DNA of 64,000 bases from Streptosporangium sp. NBC_01495 (GTDB taxonomy: Bacteria > Actinomycetota > Actinomycetes > Streptosporangiales > Streptosporangiaceae), in assembly GCF_036250735.1 (NCBI RefSeq), contig NZ_CP109430.1:4526001-4590000 (forward strand), written 5' to 3'. Below, piece after piece: positions 54,364-62,605 of the stretch. Made by a program: the position numbers and the translations under genes. A model generated the notes under the pieces. It had not been told where the DNA came from. It saw only the letters and a program-made list of their open reading frames with translations, and did no database searches. Each line of letters starts with the position of its first letter. Within the stretch, counting starts at the first letter, position 1.

Positions 54364-54838
54364 GCACCGGCCACCTCCCGGCGCGGCGGCCCGCCGCCGA
54401 GACATCGCCCGGCCCCACCCCGCCTGCGGTCAGCGCGTGTGGCCGGGACGTCCGGCGACCCGGTTGCCCGAGCTCCGCTCCGGAGCCGTCGAGCGGCTCG
54501 CCTCGGGGGTGCGGCGCTGGCCGTGTGCCGCCGAGCGAGCCGGCGGTCGCCCGTCTGTTCACGGGCAGTCGGAGCGCTGAGCGGCGCCATCTGGGCCGCT
54601 TTGCCACGAACAGCCTCTGACGCCAGTGCTGCGCTGTTCGTCCACCAGCGGCCTTCTCGGGGCGCCGTTTCGCGGCGACACGACATGTGATCATGGATTT
54701 CTCGCCTTGACGTCCGGTCCGCGTTGCGGTGTTCGCCGACAGTCGCGTCGCCAAGGACTCCACCACCCCACAGTCGGTAGTGCAGTCGCCGATCCGCTTT
54801 TCGCAACTTCGAGAGTCTCCTCTCACTTCAGACCGTGA
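54364..54838. other. intergenic region, no gene seen
   Basis: About 475 bases of high-GC sequence without recognisable genes or strong structures; ends at an ACTCCTGCCTCACGG-like dyad near 54820-54850. Confidence 0.35.
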
Positions 54839-55075
54839 GGCAGGAGTCCATCACACGATACGAAGAAGACTCCAGATGCTACGGACGACGGTGTAGTCAC
54901 TGGAGGATTAAACGAAGTTTATTATCGTGGATTATCGACAAGCAGAGATGTAGTACTAGTGAGACAGTCTGCGCAGTAATTAACTGCGAATTTTTTGGTG
55001 GGAGTAATAAGTTCGCGACAGTTTTTAACTGTGATTACTTCTGACTGTCGTTATCGCCTGGTTTATCGCAAGCTG
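54839..55075. repeat. AT-rich island with repeated TTATCG motifs and short dyads
   Basis: About 230 bases at clearly lower GC than the surroundings. It has four TTATCG copies (54922, 54932, 55051, 55063) and two similar dyads: CGCAGT-N5-ACTGCG (54972-54988) and ACAGTT-TTT-AACTGT (55018-55032). No coding potential. Candidate roles are a replication or transfer origin, or a foreign insertion; none is proven. Confidence 0.6.
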
Positions 55076-55237
55076 CGGGAACAAAGCACAGGTCAGGGCG
55101 GCAGAGCTGAAGGAAGAGGCGGTCACAGCGAGGTAACGCGGACATCTGCGCCGGGAGCGGGGAAGGGCAGGTGCAGAATCGAGCCGACTTTCGCGCGTAT
55201 AGCCACACGCTCGACGGATTCCCGCTAATGTTTAGCC

Positions 55238-55290
55238 GGTACCGCGAGGTGCCCGAACCCCACTCCAGGGGCCCGGGCCCGCGCGGTACC
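55238..55290. repeat. GC-rich hairpin
   Basis: 9-bp inverted repeat GGTACCGCG/CGCGGTACC enclosing a GGGCCCGGGCCC palindrome, about 140 nt before the small membrane-protein gene. Could be a terminator for transcription from the AT-rich island or part of a structured leader. Confidence 0.5.
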
Positions 55291-55429
55291 TGGACCGCGG
55301 GTGGAGCCCGAAGCGCTAAGTACCTGTCCTAATCGCATGGTCAGTGTAGCGCGTCGCCACCCGTCTTTCTCAAGGTCCAGGGCATTCGGCATGTCCTTCC
55401 AGATTGTTCACACCGGGAAAAGGATCTTC

Positions 55430-55549
55430 ATGGCAGACGTCGCGTTTTCGATCAGCGTGCAGGTTCCTGAGAGCGTCCGGCGCTCCATAGGCTTCCTGTT
55501 CGTCGTGCTCGTCGTCATCGTGCTCGCACGGCAGAGCATCCAGCTCTAG
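55430..55549 (+). CDS. small single-span membrane protein
   Basis: 39 residues: ATG with AAAAGGA five nt upstream, sequence MADVAFSISVQVPESVRRSI followed by the hydrophobic GFLFVVLVVIVLA and RQSIQL. One TM helix with charged flanks; function unknown. Good ribosome site and a following terminator hairpin support a real gene. Upstream in-frame Mets at 55391 and earlier are less likely starts. Confidence 0.6.
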   Translation: MADVAFSISVQVPESVRRSIGFLFVVLVVIVLARQSIQL

Positions 55550-55590
55550 CCGGGGCGGGTAGAACCCCGCGGTACAAGCGCTCTGTTGCC

Positions 55591-55618
55591 GGGGTGACCG
55601 TCACTCGGCGGTCACCCC
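55591..55618 (+). terminator. hairpin terminator
   Basis: 10-bp perfect stem GGGGTGACCG/CGGTCACCCC with 8-nt loop, 42 nt after the small membrane-protein gene. Confidence 0.8.
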
Positions 55619-55693
55619 TCAGGCGGAAGGTCCGGAGCCCGCTTCGGCCATCGCTTATAGCCGGGCGGTCGTGCCCCGGCTTCGACGAGAGGG

Positions 55694-56791
55694 TCATTGT
55701 CCGAGATCGACGCTGTGATCGGCGCTGTGTCCGTGACGTTGCCGATGAGCGTGGAAGTAGCGCTCCGAGAGCGGTGAATGCGCCGCGCAGCGCAGGCCCT
55801 CCACCGCTTTGAGCGCGGCAGGAAGATCGGTCGACGATCCGGCCGGGGCAGGGCGAGCACGAATCGTCCCGTGCCCGTCCACATACACCTCGCCCTGCTC
55901 GAAGAGCGCGTCACAGCCCAGGGCGCAGGCGAGCATCACGATCGCCGGGTCGCGGCGCTCGGCCTCGTCGGCGTCTTCGCGCCGCTTGATATGGGCCACG
56001 TGCAGGTAGGAGACCGGAAGCGTCCTGCCGCACAGGTCACATTCGGCGCTCGTGCGGTGCCCCAGCAGGAAGCGGCGCAGCTTGCCCTGTTCCCGCCGCT
56101 GCGTGGCCACCCGGACGACATCGGTGGCGCCTTCCAGGTCCAACCCGGTGACCGCGCTCAAGGCTTCGGGATCGGCGACCGGCTCCTGGACCGGAAAGAC
56201 AGCCCTGCGGAGGCGCCGGGAGGCGTCGGCCGGGGTGAAACGGCCGCGGTTGAACGTCCAGCCTTCGCGCTCGGCGAGGGTGTCCGCCGACGGCGCGGCG
56301 GCCATGACGAAGGACGACGGCGGACCGACGGGGAAGGCAGAGGCCCGAGGCAGCCGATCGGCCCCTGCCGCAGCGCGCCGGGGGTGCTGAGTGAGACGAC
56401 GCAGGTGCTGGTGCATCAGGCGGCAGTCATCGCCGGCGGTGGCGCCGGTGAGGTGCGCGAGCTCGGCGACGCCGCCCAGCCAGGCGCCTCGCCACAGCAG
56501 ATCCGCCATCTGCAGGTCACAGAAACTCACGGCGACAAGCTCGTCCTTGACCTTCTGGATCTTGCCGTTGCGGGGGTGGCCGTGCGCGAAGGCGTACTCG
56601 CGATGCAGCGCCTGCAGCAGATCTGTTCCCCACACCACGACGTGTAAGCGGGCTCGACCGCCCTGGGCCGTCAGCCTCGAGTTCTCCAGCGCGTGGTTGC
56701 GGTTGTAGTACTGCAGGACCAGGGCGAGTTGACCGGCCAATGCGAGAACGGTACCCAGGAGCCTTCCGGAGGTTGGTGCTCGCGCGCGCAC
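55694..56791 (-). CDS. HNH endonuclease domain protein
   Basis: 365 codons from a GTG. N-terminal ~240 residues are unrecognised, starting with a hydrophobic stretch (LLGTVLALAGQLALVLQYYN). The C-terminal ~120 residues contain a zinc HNH module: CDLCGRTLPVSYLHVAHIKR, DPAIVMLACALGCDALFEQG and a later ERYFHAHRQRHG. The C-x2-C, HVAH and ALGCDALF pattern is that of restriction-enzyme-like HNH nucleases. Its first 121 nt overlap the end of the next gene upstream, which suggests a frameshift splitting one gene. Confidence 0.7.
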   Translation of the reverse strand: MRARAPTSGRLLGTVLALAGQLALVLQYYNRNHALENSRLTAQGGRARLHVVVWGTDLLQALHREYAFAHGHPRNGKIQKVKDELVAVSFCDLQMADLLWRGAWLGGVAELAHLTGATAGDDCRLMHQHLRRLTQHPRRAAAGADRLPRASAFPVGPPSSFVMAAAPSADTLAEREGWTFNRGRFTPADASRRLRRAVFPVQEPVADPEALSAVTGLDLEGATDVVRVATQRREQGKLRRFLLGHRTSAECDLCGRTLPVSYLHVAHIKRREDADEAERRDPAIVMLACALGCDALFEQGEVYVDGHGTIRARPAPAGSSTDLPAALKAVEGLRCAAHSPLSERYFHAHRQRHGHSADHSVDLGQ

Positions 56792-57276
56792 GGCCAGAAC
56801 TCCTTCACCCCGCGGGCATTCCAGCGTTCGCCGTTGTGCGGTGCCAAGGGTTGATCGAAGATCGGCTCACCGGCGCTGTCGAAGATGGCGAGTTCACTGA
56901 TCCGGCCACAGCAGTGCGCGGTCCGACCGGCCAGGAACGCGATGGAGGCATCGTCATCGCGGAACTCGTCGCGCAGGCGATCGGCGGTCTCACCGGCCAG
57001 CATGTCGGCGTCTGCCTGCTGAGGGCGAAGCCGTTGGCGTTGGGCCCGCTGGCGGGTGTAGAGCGGGGTTCGGAGCTCGCCACCCCAGTCGGTGGTCGCG
57101 ATGCGGTACGCATGCCTCAGGCCGTCTCGTCCGATGGAGCCTGAGCTGGGGGCCAGGACAACCGGTGTGCCGTGCGCGAGGTGTTCCTGGTAGGAGCGAA
57201 GATCGGCAGGAAGCTCATGGGCGTACCCGGCCCGCAGCTCGATCAGCTCATCCACGGAGAGCAGGAACGGCGACAT
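56671..57276 (-). CDS. hypothetical protein overlapping the HNH gene
   Basis: 201 codons: MSPFLLSVDELIELRAGYAH, PVVLAPSSGSIGRDGLRHAY, DASIAFLAGRTAHCCGRISE and a tail that degenerates to SCSTTTATTRWRTRG. The last ~25 residues look out of frame and the HNH frame takes over there, so both may be parts of a single ~550-residue protein interrupted by a frameshift near 56750. No domain recognised. Confidence 0.55.
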   Translation of the reverse strand: MSPFLLSVDELIELRAGYAHELPADLRSYQEHLAHGTPVVLAPSSGSIGRDGLRHAYRIATTDWGGELRTPLYTRQRAQRQRLRPQQADADMLAGETADRLRDEFRDDDASIAFLAGRTAHCCGRISELAIFDSAGEPIFDQPLAPHNGERWNARGVKEFWPCAREHQPPEGSWVPFSHWPVNSPWSCSTTTATTRWRTRG

Positions 57277-57430
57277 GCACAGAACCTAGTGCACCCAGCT
57301 TGTCGTGCGGGTGCAGTTCGCGATCGCCGATCACCTCGGACACCGCCTTTCTCGCCACCTCACCTATGAGCGGGGAGATCACGATGAGCAGGTGAGGGTA
57401 GCGCACGCTCTGGCTGCCGTGGCCAGGAGT

Positions 57431-57772
57431 TTAGCGGCGCTGGCCTACGTGGAGGGCCTGGTGGGCCTGGTCGTGGCCGGCGAAGATGTCCAGCAGCACG
57501 CCGATGGGCACACCCGCCTCGGTCGGGTAGCGGAAACGCTGCTCGGGGTTGATCGTGTAGTGGTTGCGGCGGCCCACCTTGGAGCGGGTGAGGTAGCCCG
57601 CCTGGTGCAGGTCGGTCACGATGCCCTGCGCCGCGCGCTCGGTGATGCCGATGGCGGCCGCGATGTCGCGCAGCCGCGCCCGCGGGTCACGGGCGATCTC
57701 CAGCAGGACCCGGGCGTGATGGGTCAGGAAGGTCCACGAGGACGAAGGCTGATCGGAACTGTTTTCGGCCAC
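57431..57772 (-). CDS. winged-helix (MarR/ArsR-like) transcriptional regulator
   Basis: The GTG at 57772 follows GGGAGA with 7-nt spacing; 113 residues. Seen: LTHHARVLLEIARDPRARLR, HTH RDIAAAIGITERAAQGIVTD, wing YLTRSKVGRRNHYTINPE. Typical single-domain wHTH regulators of this form are common in actinomycetes; target unknown. Confidence 0.85.
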   Translation of the reverse strand: MAENSSDQPSSSWTFLTHHARVLLEIARDPRARLRDIAAAIGITERAAQGIVTDLHQAGYLTRSKVGRRNHYTINPEQRFRYPTEAGVPIGVLLDIFAGHDQAHQALHVGQRR

Positions 57773-58046
57773 GTCACATTCTCCCGGCATCGCCAGAGCG
57801 GGTCGCTACGGAACGGGCAGGTTCAGGCACCACCATAGGAAGAAGCATACCGGAAATATCTTTCGTGTATCTTTGTTCCGACGTAAGGTGGAGGCGTCCA
57901 GGCCCGTCGGCATGCACCGGGGCAAGAAGGGGATCGATCACATGGCTGTCGTGCAGCACCGGCCCGCACCGGCCGGCTCCCGCGCCCGGCAACACCGGCT
58001 ACCGGCTCCATCAGCCGACCTACGACGAACGCCTGACGGTGAAGCC

Positions 58047-58403
58047 GTGACCATCCAGGAGCAGGTCGTACCCGGTGAGCGATGGGTCGACGCCGTGCTC
58101 TATCTCGATCGCACGCTGCGCATCACCTACAGCCCGGCCCCGCCCGGAGGCGCGGTCCGGCTGATCGGCGAGCTCGACGTCACCAACACCCGGGCGGCCG
58201 CCCGAACCCTGGCCCAGGCGCGGGCGGCCGAGGGCATCCTCATCATCGACGTCGGCCGCCTGAAGTTCGTCGACCTCGCGGGCCTGCGCATGCTGACCGG
58301 CCTGTGCCGCGACGGCGTGGCCCACCTGATCAACGTGCCGCCCGGCATGCGCCGCCTGCTCGGCCTGCTGGGCCGGGCGGACGTCCTCGACGAGTGCGCA
58401 TGA
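58047..58403 (+). CDS. STAS-domain anti-sigma factor antagonist
   Basis: 118 residues from the GTG at 58047 (longer in-frame starts at 57942 and 57873 exist). Seen: beta-strand VRLIGELDVTNTRAAARTLA, core ILIIDVGRLKFVDLAGLRML and C-terminal MRRLLGLLGRADVLDEC. The serine normally phosphorylated (DSSG in SpoIIAA) is replaced by DLAG, so it may not be controlled by phosphorylation in the usual way. It overlaps (GTGA) a small upstream frame ending YDERLTVKP that may be its translational leader. Confidence 0.82.
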   Translation: MTIQEQVVPGERWVDAVLYLDRTLRITYSPAPPGGAVRLIGELDVTNTRAAARTLAQARAAEGILIIDVGRLKFVDLAGLRMLTGLCRDGVAHLINVPPGMRRLLGLLGRADVLDECA

Positions 58404-58725
58404 CGGCGCCCGGCCGGCGCGCCGAGGCGGGGTCCCGGTAGTAATGAAGAAATTTCCAACGAAGTAGCCTCTGACCTGCTGCGACCCCGGACCCCTATGA
58501 CTAAGGTCTCGATCCGCTTACGGTGTGAGCCATGAGCGACGATCCTCAGTTCGGGTACGGCGCAGGGAGCAGGAAAAACAAGCGTCAAAGGGGCAGGGCG
58601 CAGGTCAGAGGCGCTGTAAGTGTCCGAAGGGCGACCCGGATGGGGCTGGCCAAGGTACGCCGGAAATCCGCCGTGGGGATCGCTGACCGGCGACCGGTCA
58701 AGGGCGCTCGCGGTAGCCGACCGGC
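58404..58725. other. intergenic region, no gene seen
   Basis: About 320 bases without a recognisable gene, between STAS and the broken tyrosine recombinase. The part near 58440-58470 is AT-richer. Confidence 0.35.
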
Positions 58726-58955
58726 TTACCGGATCCGACGGCGGGCGGCCGGGTCGCGGCTGGCCACGTGGTCGGCGACGGCGTCGACGCCGGGGCGGGC
58801 GTAGCGCTCCAGGGAGCGGACCGAGGCGTACCGGGAGCGGGCGAGCAGGGTCGGGGTGTTGGTGCCGTCTTCGGCTTCGTGGGTCAGTGCGCTGTGGCGT
58901 AGCTGGTGCAGGGACCAGCCGCTGCACTGTTTTAATTCGGCCGCGTCGGTGAGGG
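58726..58955 (-). pseudogene. tyrosine recombinase C-terminal fragment, cut by a Tn3 end
   Basis: The minus strand reads CSGWSLHQLRHSALTHEAED with the H-x-x-R box, then LLARSRYASVRSLERYARPG with the nucleophilic tyrosine, ending DPAARRRIR. The upstream part is replaced by the Tn3 terminal repeat at 58953. About 75 codons remain. Confidence 0.85.
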
Positions 58956-59011
58956 TCCCACTCTGGTCGGCGTCACCAGGGGCAAAGTAGCTCTGTGTGA
59001 CGGCGGTGACG

Positions 59012-59160
59012 GTGGGTGATTCGCAGAAACGTTCCTTTGTCAGAGCAAGATCACCGAAAGGGTGGGAGGTCCCTCCACGCCTCGGATCGGTTCGCACAAC
59101 TCGTTCTCACTCAAAAGCGGGATCGACCCCCTTCTGAGAGTTGCATTGTGCGAAAATCCG
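59012..59160 (+). other. res-like site of the second Tn3 transposon
   Basis: TGATTCGCAGAAA at the left recurs (complemented) in the small Tn3 unit. AACTCGTTCTCA (59098-59109) recurs before the recombinase at 19235. TTCGCACAACT and AGTTG...TGTGCGAA form an inverted pair (59091-59152) around TTCTGAGAG. Clustered dyads before a resolvase gene fit a res site. Confidence 0.6.
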
Positions 59161-59165
59161 GACCC

Positions 59166-60158
59166 ATGACCGCCCCTCACACCGCGTCGGTGTTCGACGC
59201 CGACGACATCGAGCGCCACCCGTGCCCGCGGTGCGCGGCCGAGCCCGGCTCGCCGTGCCGCTCGCGCGGCGGCGCGGTCGCCGGCACCTACCACACCGGC
59301 CGCTTCACAAAGGTGGGCCGGCTCGCGAAGCTGCTGCGAGTGGCCACCCCCGCCGACCGCGGCCCCGGCCAGCCGTGGCGGCCCGGCACGCCGCCCCCGG
59401 CGCCCGTCGACCCCGACATGCCCACCGCCGACATCCGTATCGGCTACGCCCGTTGCTCGACCCTCGGCCAGGAACTCGACGCGCAACTCGACGCGCTCAC
59501 CGCCAAGAACATCCCCCGAGACAAGATCTTCGCCGAGAAGATCAGCACCCGGGTGCGGGTTCGCCCCCAGTTCGAGGCCGCCCTGACCGCTGCCCGCGAG
59601 ATCAAGGCTCACGCCCCGCACTGCCGGGTGATCCTCACGGTGTGCGAGATGAAGCGCCTGGGACGCGACGCCGCCGAGCTCACCGCTTTGGCCGACCACC
59701 TGTCCGCCCACGGCCTGGTCCTGGAGATGCTCGCCGGGCCCCTGGCCGGAACCTACGACCCCAGCGGGCACGGCCGGCTGCTGTTCGCCTTCTTCGCCGC
59801 GATGGCCGAGACCGAACGAGAAAACATCCGCGAATCGACCCTCGAAGGACTCGACACCGCCGCCCGCAAGGGCAAGCACGGCGGCCGGCCCCCGGTCATC
59901 ACCGCAGACATGCTGCACACCGTGCTGCGGCGCCGCGCGATGGGCGAGTCCGTCGAGCAGATCCAGCCGGACCTGATCATCGGAACCGGCAGACGCAAGG
60001 GGCACAACCCGTCCGTGGCCAGCATCTACCGCGCCCTCGCCGAGCACGACAAGACCCAGGCCTACCCCGAGGCCATCGTTCAGGCCCGCGCCGACTTCGC
60101 CGCCTTGCGCCCCACCGGCGTCCCCACCCTGCATGCGACGACCTCAACCGCGGGTTAG
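59166..60158 (+). CDS. tnpR: serine recombinase with N-terminal cysteine finger, resolvase of the second Tn3 transposon
   Basis: 330 residues. Seen: finger HPCPRCAAEPGSPCRSRGGA, catalytic start RIGYARCSTLGQELDAQLDA (Ser about residue 102), MKRLGRDAAELTALADHL, E-helix MAETERENIRESTLEGLDTA, hinge KGKHGGRPPVI and C-terminal HTH region. Very close to the protein at 19235-20299 throughout, so both descend from one transposon lineage. Confidence 0.92.
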   Translation: MTAPHTASVFDADDIERHPCPRCAAEPGSPCRSRGGAVAGTYHTGRFTKVGRLAKLLRVATPADRGPGQPWRPGTPPPAPVDPDMPTADIRIGYARCSTLGQELDAQLDALTAKNIPRDKIFAEKISTRVRVRPQFEAALTAAREIKAHAPHCRVILTVCEMKRLGRDAAELTALADHLSAHGLVLEMLAGPLAGTYDPSGHGRLLFAFFAAMAETERENIRESTLEGLDTAARKGKHGGRPPVITADMLHTVLRRRAMGESVEQIQPDLIIGTGRRKGHNPSVASIYRALAEHDKTQAYPEAIVQARADFAALRPTGVPTLHATTSTAG

Positions 60159-60255
60159 CCTTCGCAGGTCGAGCGGTTGGTATCTCGGTGGCAACGGCGC
60201 AGGAAACCGGGTAATGGATCGATGATCGACGACAAGCAAGGAGAAAGGGGGGCCG

Positions 60256-60474
60256 ATGAACGGTCGGGCTCCTTCTCGTCTCGGCGGCGGGCGGGCGGTG
60301 GTGCGGCCGCTGACCGGCCGGCTCCCGGAGTCGGGACAACAGGTGGAGGGTTCCTCTTTGAGGGGAGCGGAGCTGGCTGAGCGGATGCGTAAGAGCGCGG
60401 AGCGGCTGCAGCAGGTCCGGGCCGTCGCGAAGGTTCTGATCCGTGAGGCCAGGGCCGGTACCCCTTCGCCGTAG
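60256..60474 (+). CDS. small hypothetical protein
   Basis: 72 residues; GGAGAAAGGGGGG precedes the ATG. Sequence MNGRAPSRLGGGRAVVRPLT then AELAERMRKSAERLQQVRAV: basic, with a C-terminal amphipathic helix. Unrecognised. Confidence 0.5.
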   Translation: MNGRAPSRLGGGRAVVRPLTGRLPESGQQVEGSSLRGAELAERMRKSAERLQQVRAVAKVLIREARAGTPSP

Positions 60475-60564
60475 GCGCGGCGTCCCGGGCACAGGTACCG
60501 GCTCCGTCGGCGTGGCGTCCCGCCCCTCACCGGCATCGCCGTCGACGCGTGAGAGCTGTGCGCC

Positions 60565-60620
60565 CTCACCAGGCCGGACCGCCCTGCCGCTGCGAGGCAG
60601 GGCGCCCTTGGGCTGGTGAG
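60565..60620. terminator. nested hairpin terminator
   Basis: Outer arms CTCACCAG/CTGGTGAG (60565-60572, 60613-60620) enclose inner arms GCCCTGCC/GGCAGGGC (60581-60588, 60596-60603). It lies between convergent small genes. Confidence 0.75.
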
Positions 60621-60691
60621 GTGAGGGTGTCGGGGCGAGACCGGTGCTGTCGGGCGGCAGCGCGGGCGATCGCGGGTGAGGACGCCGGCCC

Positions 60692-61171
60692 TCAGGCCGA
60701 GCGGCGGCTCGCGTTGCCGGGCTGGTGGCGGTCGCGGTGGTGTTGGAGTTCGGTGTTGATGCGCAGGGCTTCGGCGAGCTGGTCTTCCAGGATGATGATG
60801 CGGCAGGCGGCCTCCAGGGCGGTGCCCTGGTCGAGGAGTTCGCGGGCGCGGGCGGCCAGGCGAAGCTGGTAGCGCGAGTAACGGCGGTGGCCGCCCTCTG
60901 AGCGCTGCGGCTCGATCAGCTTGGCGGCGCCGAGGTTGCGCAGGAACGCGGGGGTGACGCCGAGGATCTCGGCGGCCCGGCCCATGCTGTAGGCGGGGTA
61001 GTCCTCATCGTCGAACCGGTGACCGGAGAGGTCACTCGGCGTGGCGGGGAGCCCGTCAGCCTCATCGGCGCTGCCCGCGGTGTCGGCCCGGTGGGCCGGT
61101 TCAGCCGTATCGGCGCTGGCGCGGAGCCTGGGCTGCGCGCGGACGGCCGACGCTATCGGTGCTTGGTCCAT
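60692..61171 (-). CDS. MerR-type HTH protein with disordered N-terminus
   Basis: 159 residues from the ATG at 61171 with GGAAGG upstream. The first ~55 residues are Ala/Asp/Pro-rich. Then a MerR HTH: YSMGRAAEILGVTPAFLRNL, IEPQRSEGGHRRYSRYQLRL, followed by a helix ARELLDQGTALEAACRIIIL. This compact MerR form is frequent in actinobacterial stress or mobile loci. The tandem hairpin array lies upstream. Confidence 0.82.
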   Translation of the reverse strand: MDQAPIASAVRAQPRLRASADTAEPAHRADTAGSADEADGLPATPSDLSGHRFDDEDYPAYSMGRAAEILGVTPAFLRNLGAAKLIEPQRSEGGHRRYSRYQLRLAARARELLDQGTALEAACRIIILEDQLAEALRINTELQHHRDRHQPGNASRRSA

Positions 61172-61487
61172 ATAACCTTCCTGACAACCTTCTGGAAAAT
61201 GCCGACAGGGCCCCGGCGCCATGATGCGCCGGGGCCCACGAGGTTCAACACCATCTACCGGCCCGAAGGCCGATCTGTCTGTTCCGCATTGGCCGCCCGA
61301 TGGGGGCGGGGATGCGGGGATCGCGTGTGCGTGACCGTAGACCACCTTCCAATCCGTGGGACTGCGGTACCCGTGCGGCGAACATCAACCGGCAACGGGC
61401 GATCCTGATGGCGTTCAACACTCCTTTCACTCTTCGCTGGCGCTATTTCCTTCACCTTCATGCATCACGTGCGTACCGCAGCTGCGC

Positions 61488-61796
61488 CGTCCACGGCCGG
61501 GACCCTTCACCTACACCTGGTCCTGGCGCGTCCGACGGTGGTACTCGTCACTCGTTCACTGCCTGACTGCTGTGGCAGCGCGTCCACGGCCGGGACCCTT
61601 CAACCACTGCCGGTCCTGGCACGTCCGACCTTCTGCCCGTTCATTTCTTGCCGCAGCTGCTTCGTCCACGGCCGGGACCCTTCACCTACTGCCGGTCCTG
61701 GCGCGTCCGACGGTGTTTCTGGTTTCACTGCTGTTGCTGTGGCAGCGCGTCCACGGCCGGGACCCTTCAACCACTGCCGGTCCTGGCACGTCCGAC
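61488..61796. repeat. four-copy tandem array of a 49-bp hairpin-forming repeat
   Basis: Copies at 61488-61536, 61581-61629, 61663-61711 and 61748-61796. Core: CGTCCACGGCCGGGACCCTT, a short variable middle, GGTCCTGGC(A/G)CGTCCGAC; GGGACC pairs with GGTCC(T). Copies 1 and 3 share one set of flanks, copies 2 and 4 another, so a two-copy unit of about 170 bp was duplicated. Spacers are 44, 33 and 36 nt and partly alike. Found in an otherwise gene-free 820-base region (61172-61991). Confidence 0.9.
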
Positions 61797-61991
61797 CTTC
61801 TGCCCCTCTTCACTGCGTCGTCTTTGTATCCAGCTATCCACGCTCGTCCGGACAGTTCGTCGTGATGCCTACGTCCTGCTCTGCCCTCGTGGATCCGTTC
61901 CTTGCGATGTCAGGAACTCTACCCCCACCCACCACGGATGTCTACTTCAGCCACTACAGATTTTCGGTGCCGGAGACGTAAAGGCTGAGCT

Positions 61992-62363
61992 TCACGCCTC
62001 AGGAAGCAGCTCGGCGACGGCGTGGTCGACGCTGTCGCGCAACTCGAAGCGCGACAGCAGGCCGGTGCGCCGCAGCAACTGCCGCAGCCCGGTCGGCAGA
62101 CCCACGAACACCAGCCGGCCGGTGGCGGTGGCGTGGATGCGTTGGCGGGTGTGGGCCAGCACCGCCAGGGCGGTGGAGTCGTAAAAGGTCAGCTGGGAGA
62201 CCTCCAACACCAGCCGGGGTCCCTCGCTCAGTTCCCAGACCGCCTCGATGCGGCCGGTGAGCGTGGGTGCGGTGATGAAGTCCAGGTGCCCGCCGACCTC
62301 CAGCACGCTGCAATGCCCGTAATAGGTCACCCGCACCCGCAACGCCTGCCCGCGATCGGTCAC
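61992..62363 (-). CDS. STAS-domain protein (anti-anti-sigma-like)
   Basis: 123 residues. Seen: VLEVGGHLDFITAPTLTGRI, LVLEVSQLTFYDSTALAVLA with a DST serine/threonine at the usual phosphoacceptor position, and LLRRTGLLSRFELRDSVDHA. Partner of an anti-sigma kinase by family; none is encoded in the window. Neighbour of the CheB-like gene on the same strand. Confidence 0.87.
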   Translation of the reverse strand: MTDRGQALRVRVTYYGHCSVLEVGGHLDFITAPTLTGRIEAVWELSEGPRLVLEVSQLTFYDSTALAVLAHTRQRIHATATGRLVFVGLPTGLRQLLRRTGLLSRFELRDSVDHAVAELLPEA

Positions 62364-62605
62364 CTCAGCCTCCCCTGGTCACGACTGGCCGCGACGGGTG
62401 AGGGTAGCGGCCGGTGGACGCCCCCCCGCGATACCCCGAGGAAGGGCACAGATGCCCATGGCGCCGACGAAACGCAACGCGGCTCCGTCGAGGCCCGCCG
62501 TCACCCGCCGCGGCTCGGCCGCCGCGGACACTCCCGGCAGCGCGAACCACCCCCTCACCGCAACGCCCGCCCGCGTCACCGCCAGCGGGCGCCACCCCGG
62601 AGGCG

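Noticed and set aside
55238..55310. tRNA or tmRNA gene
   Set aside because: The hairpin-rich sequence has no cloverleaf, T-loop consensus or anticodon arm; no tRNA was recognised anywhere in the window.
61488..61796. CRISPR array
   Set aside because: The four repeats are regular, but the intervals share sequence with each other (TGCTGTGGCAGCG, CTTCTGCCC), vary from 33 to 44 nt and show a duplicated dimer pattern; no cas gene is nearby.
61356..62184. Repeat-containing proteins with STAGTL motifs
   Set aside because: The same repeat is read in several frames in turn and in no single continuous conserved frame; codon usage is unlike the neighbours.
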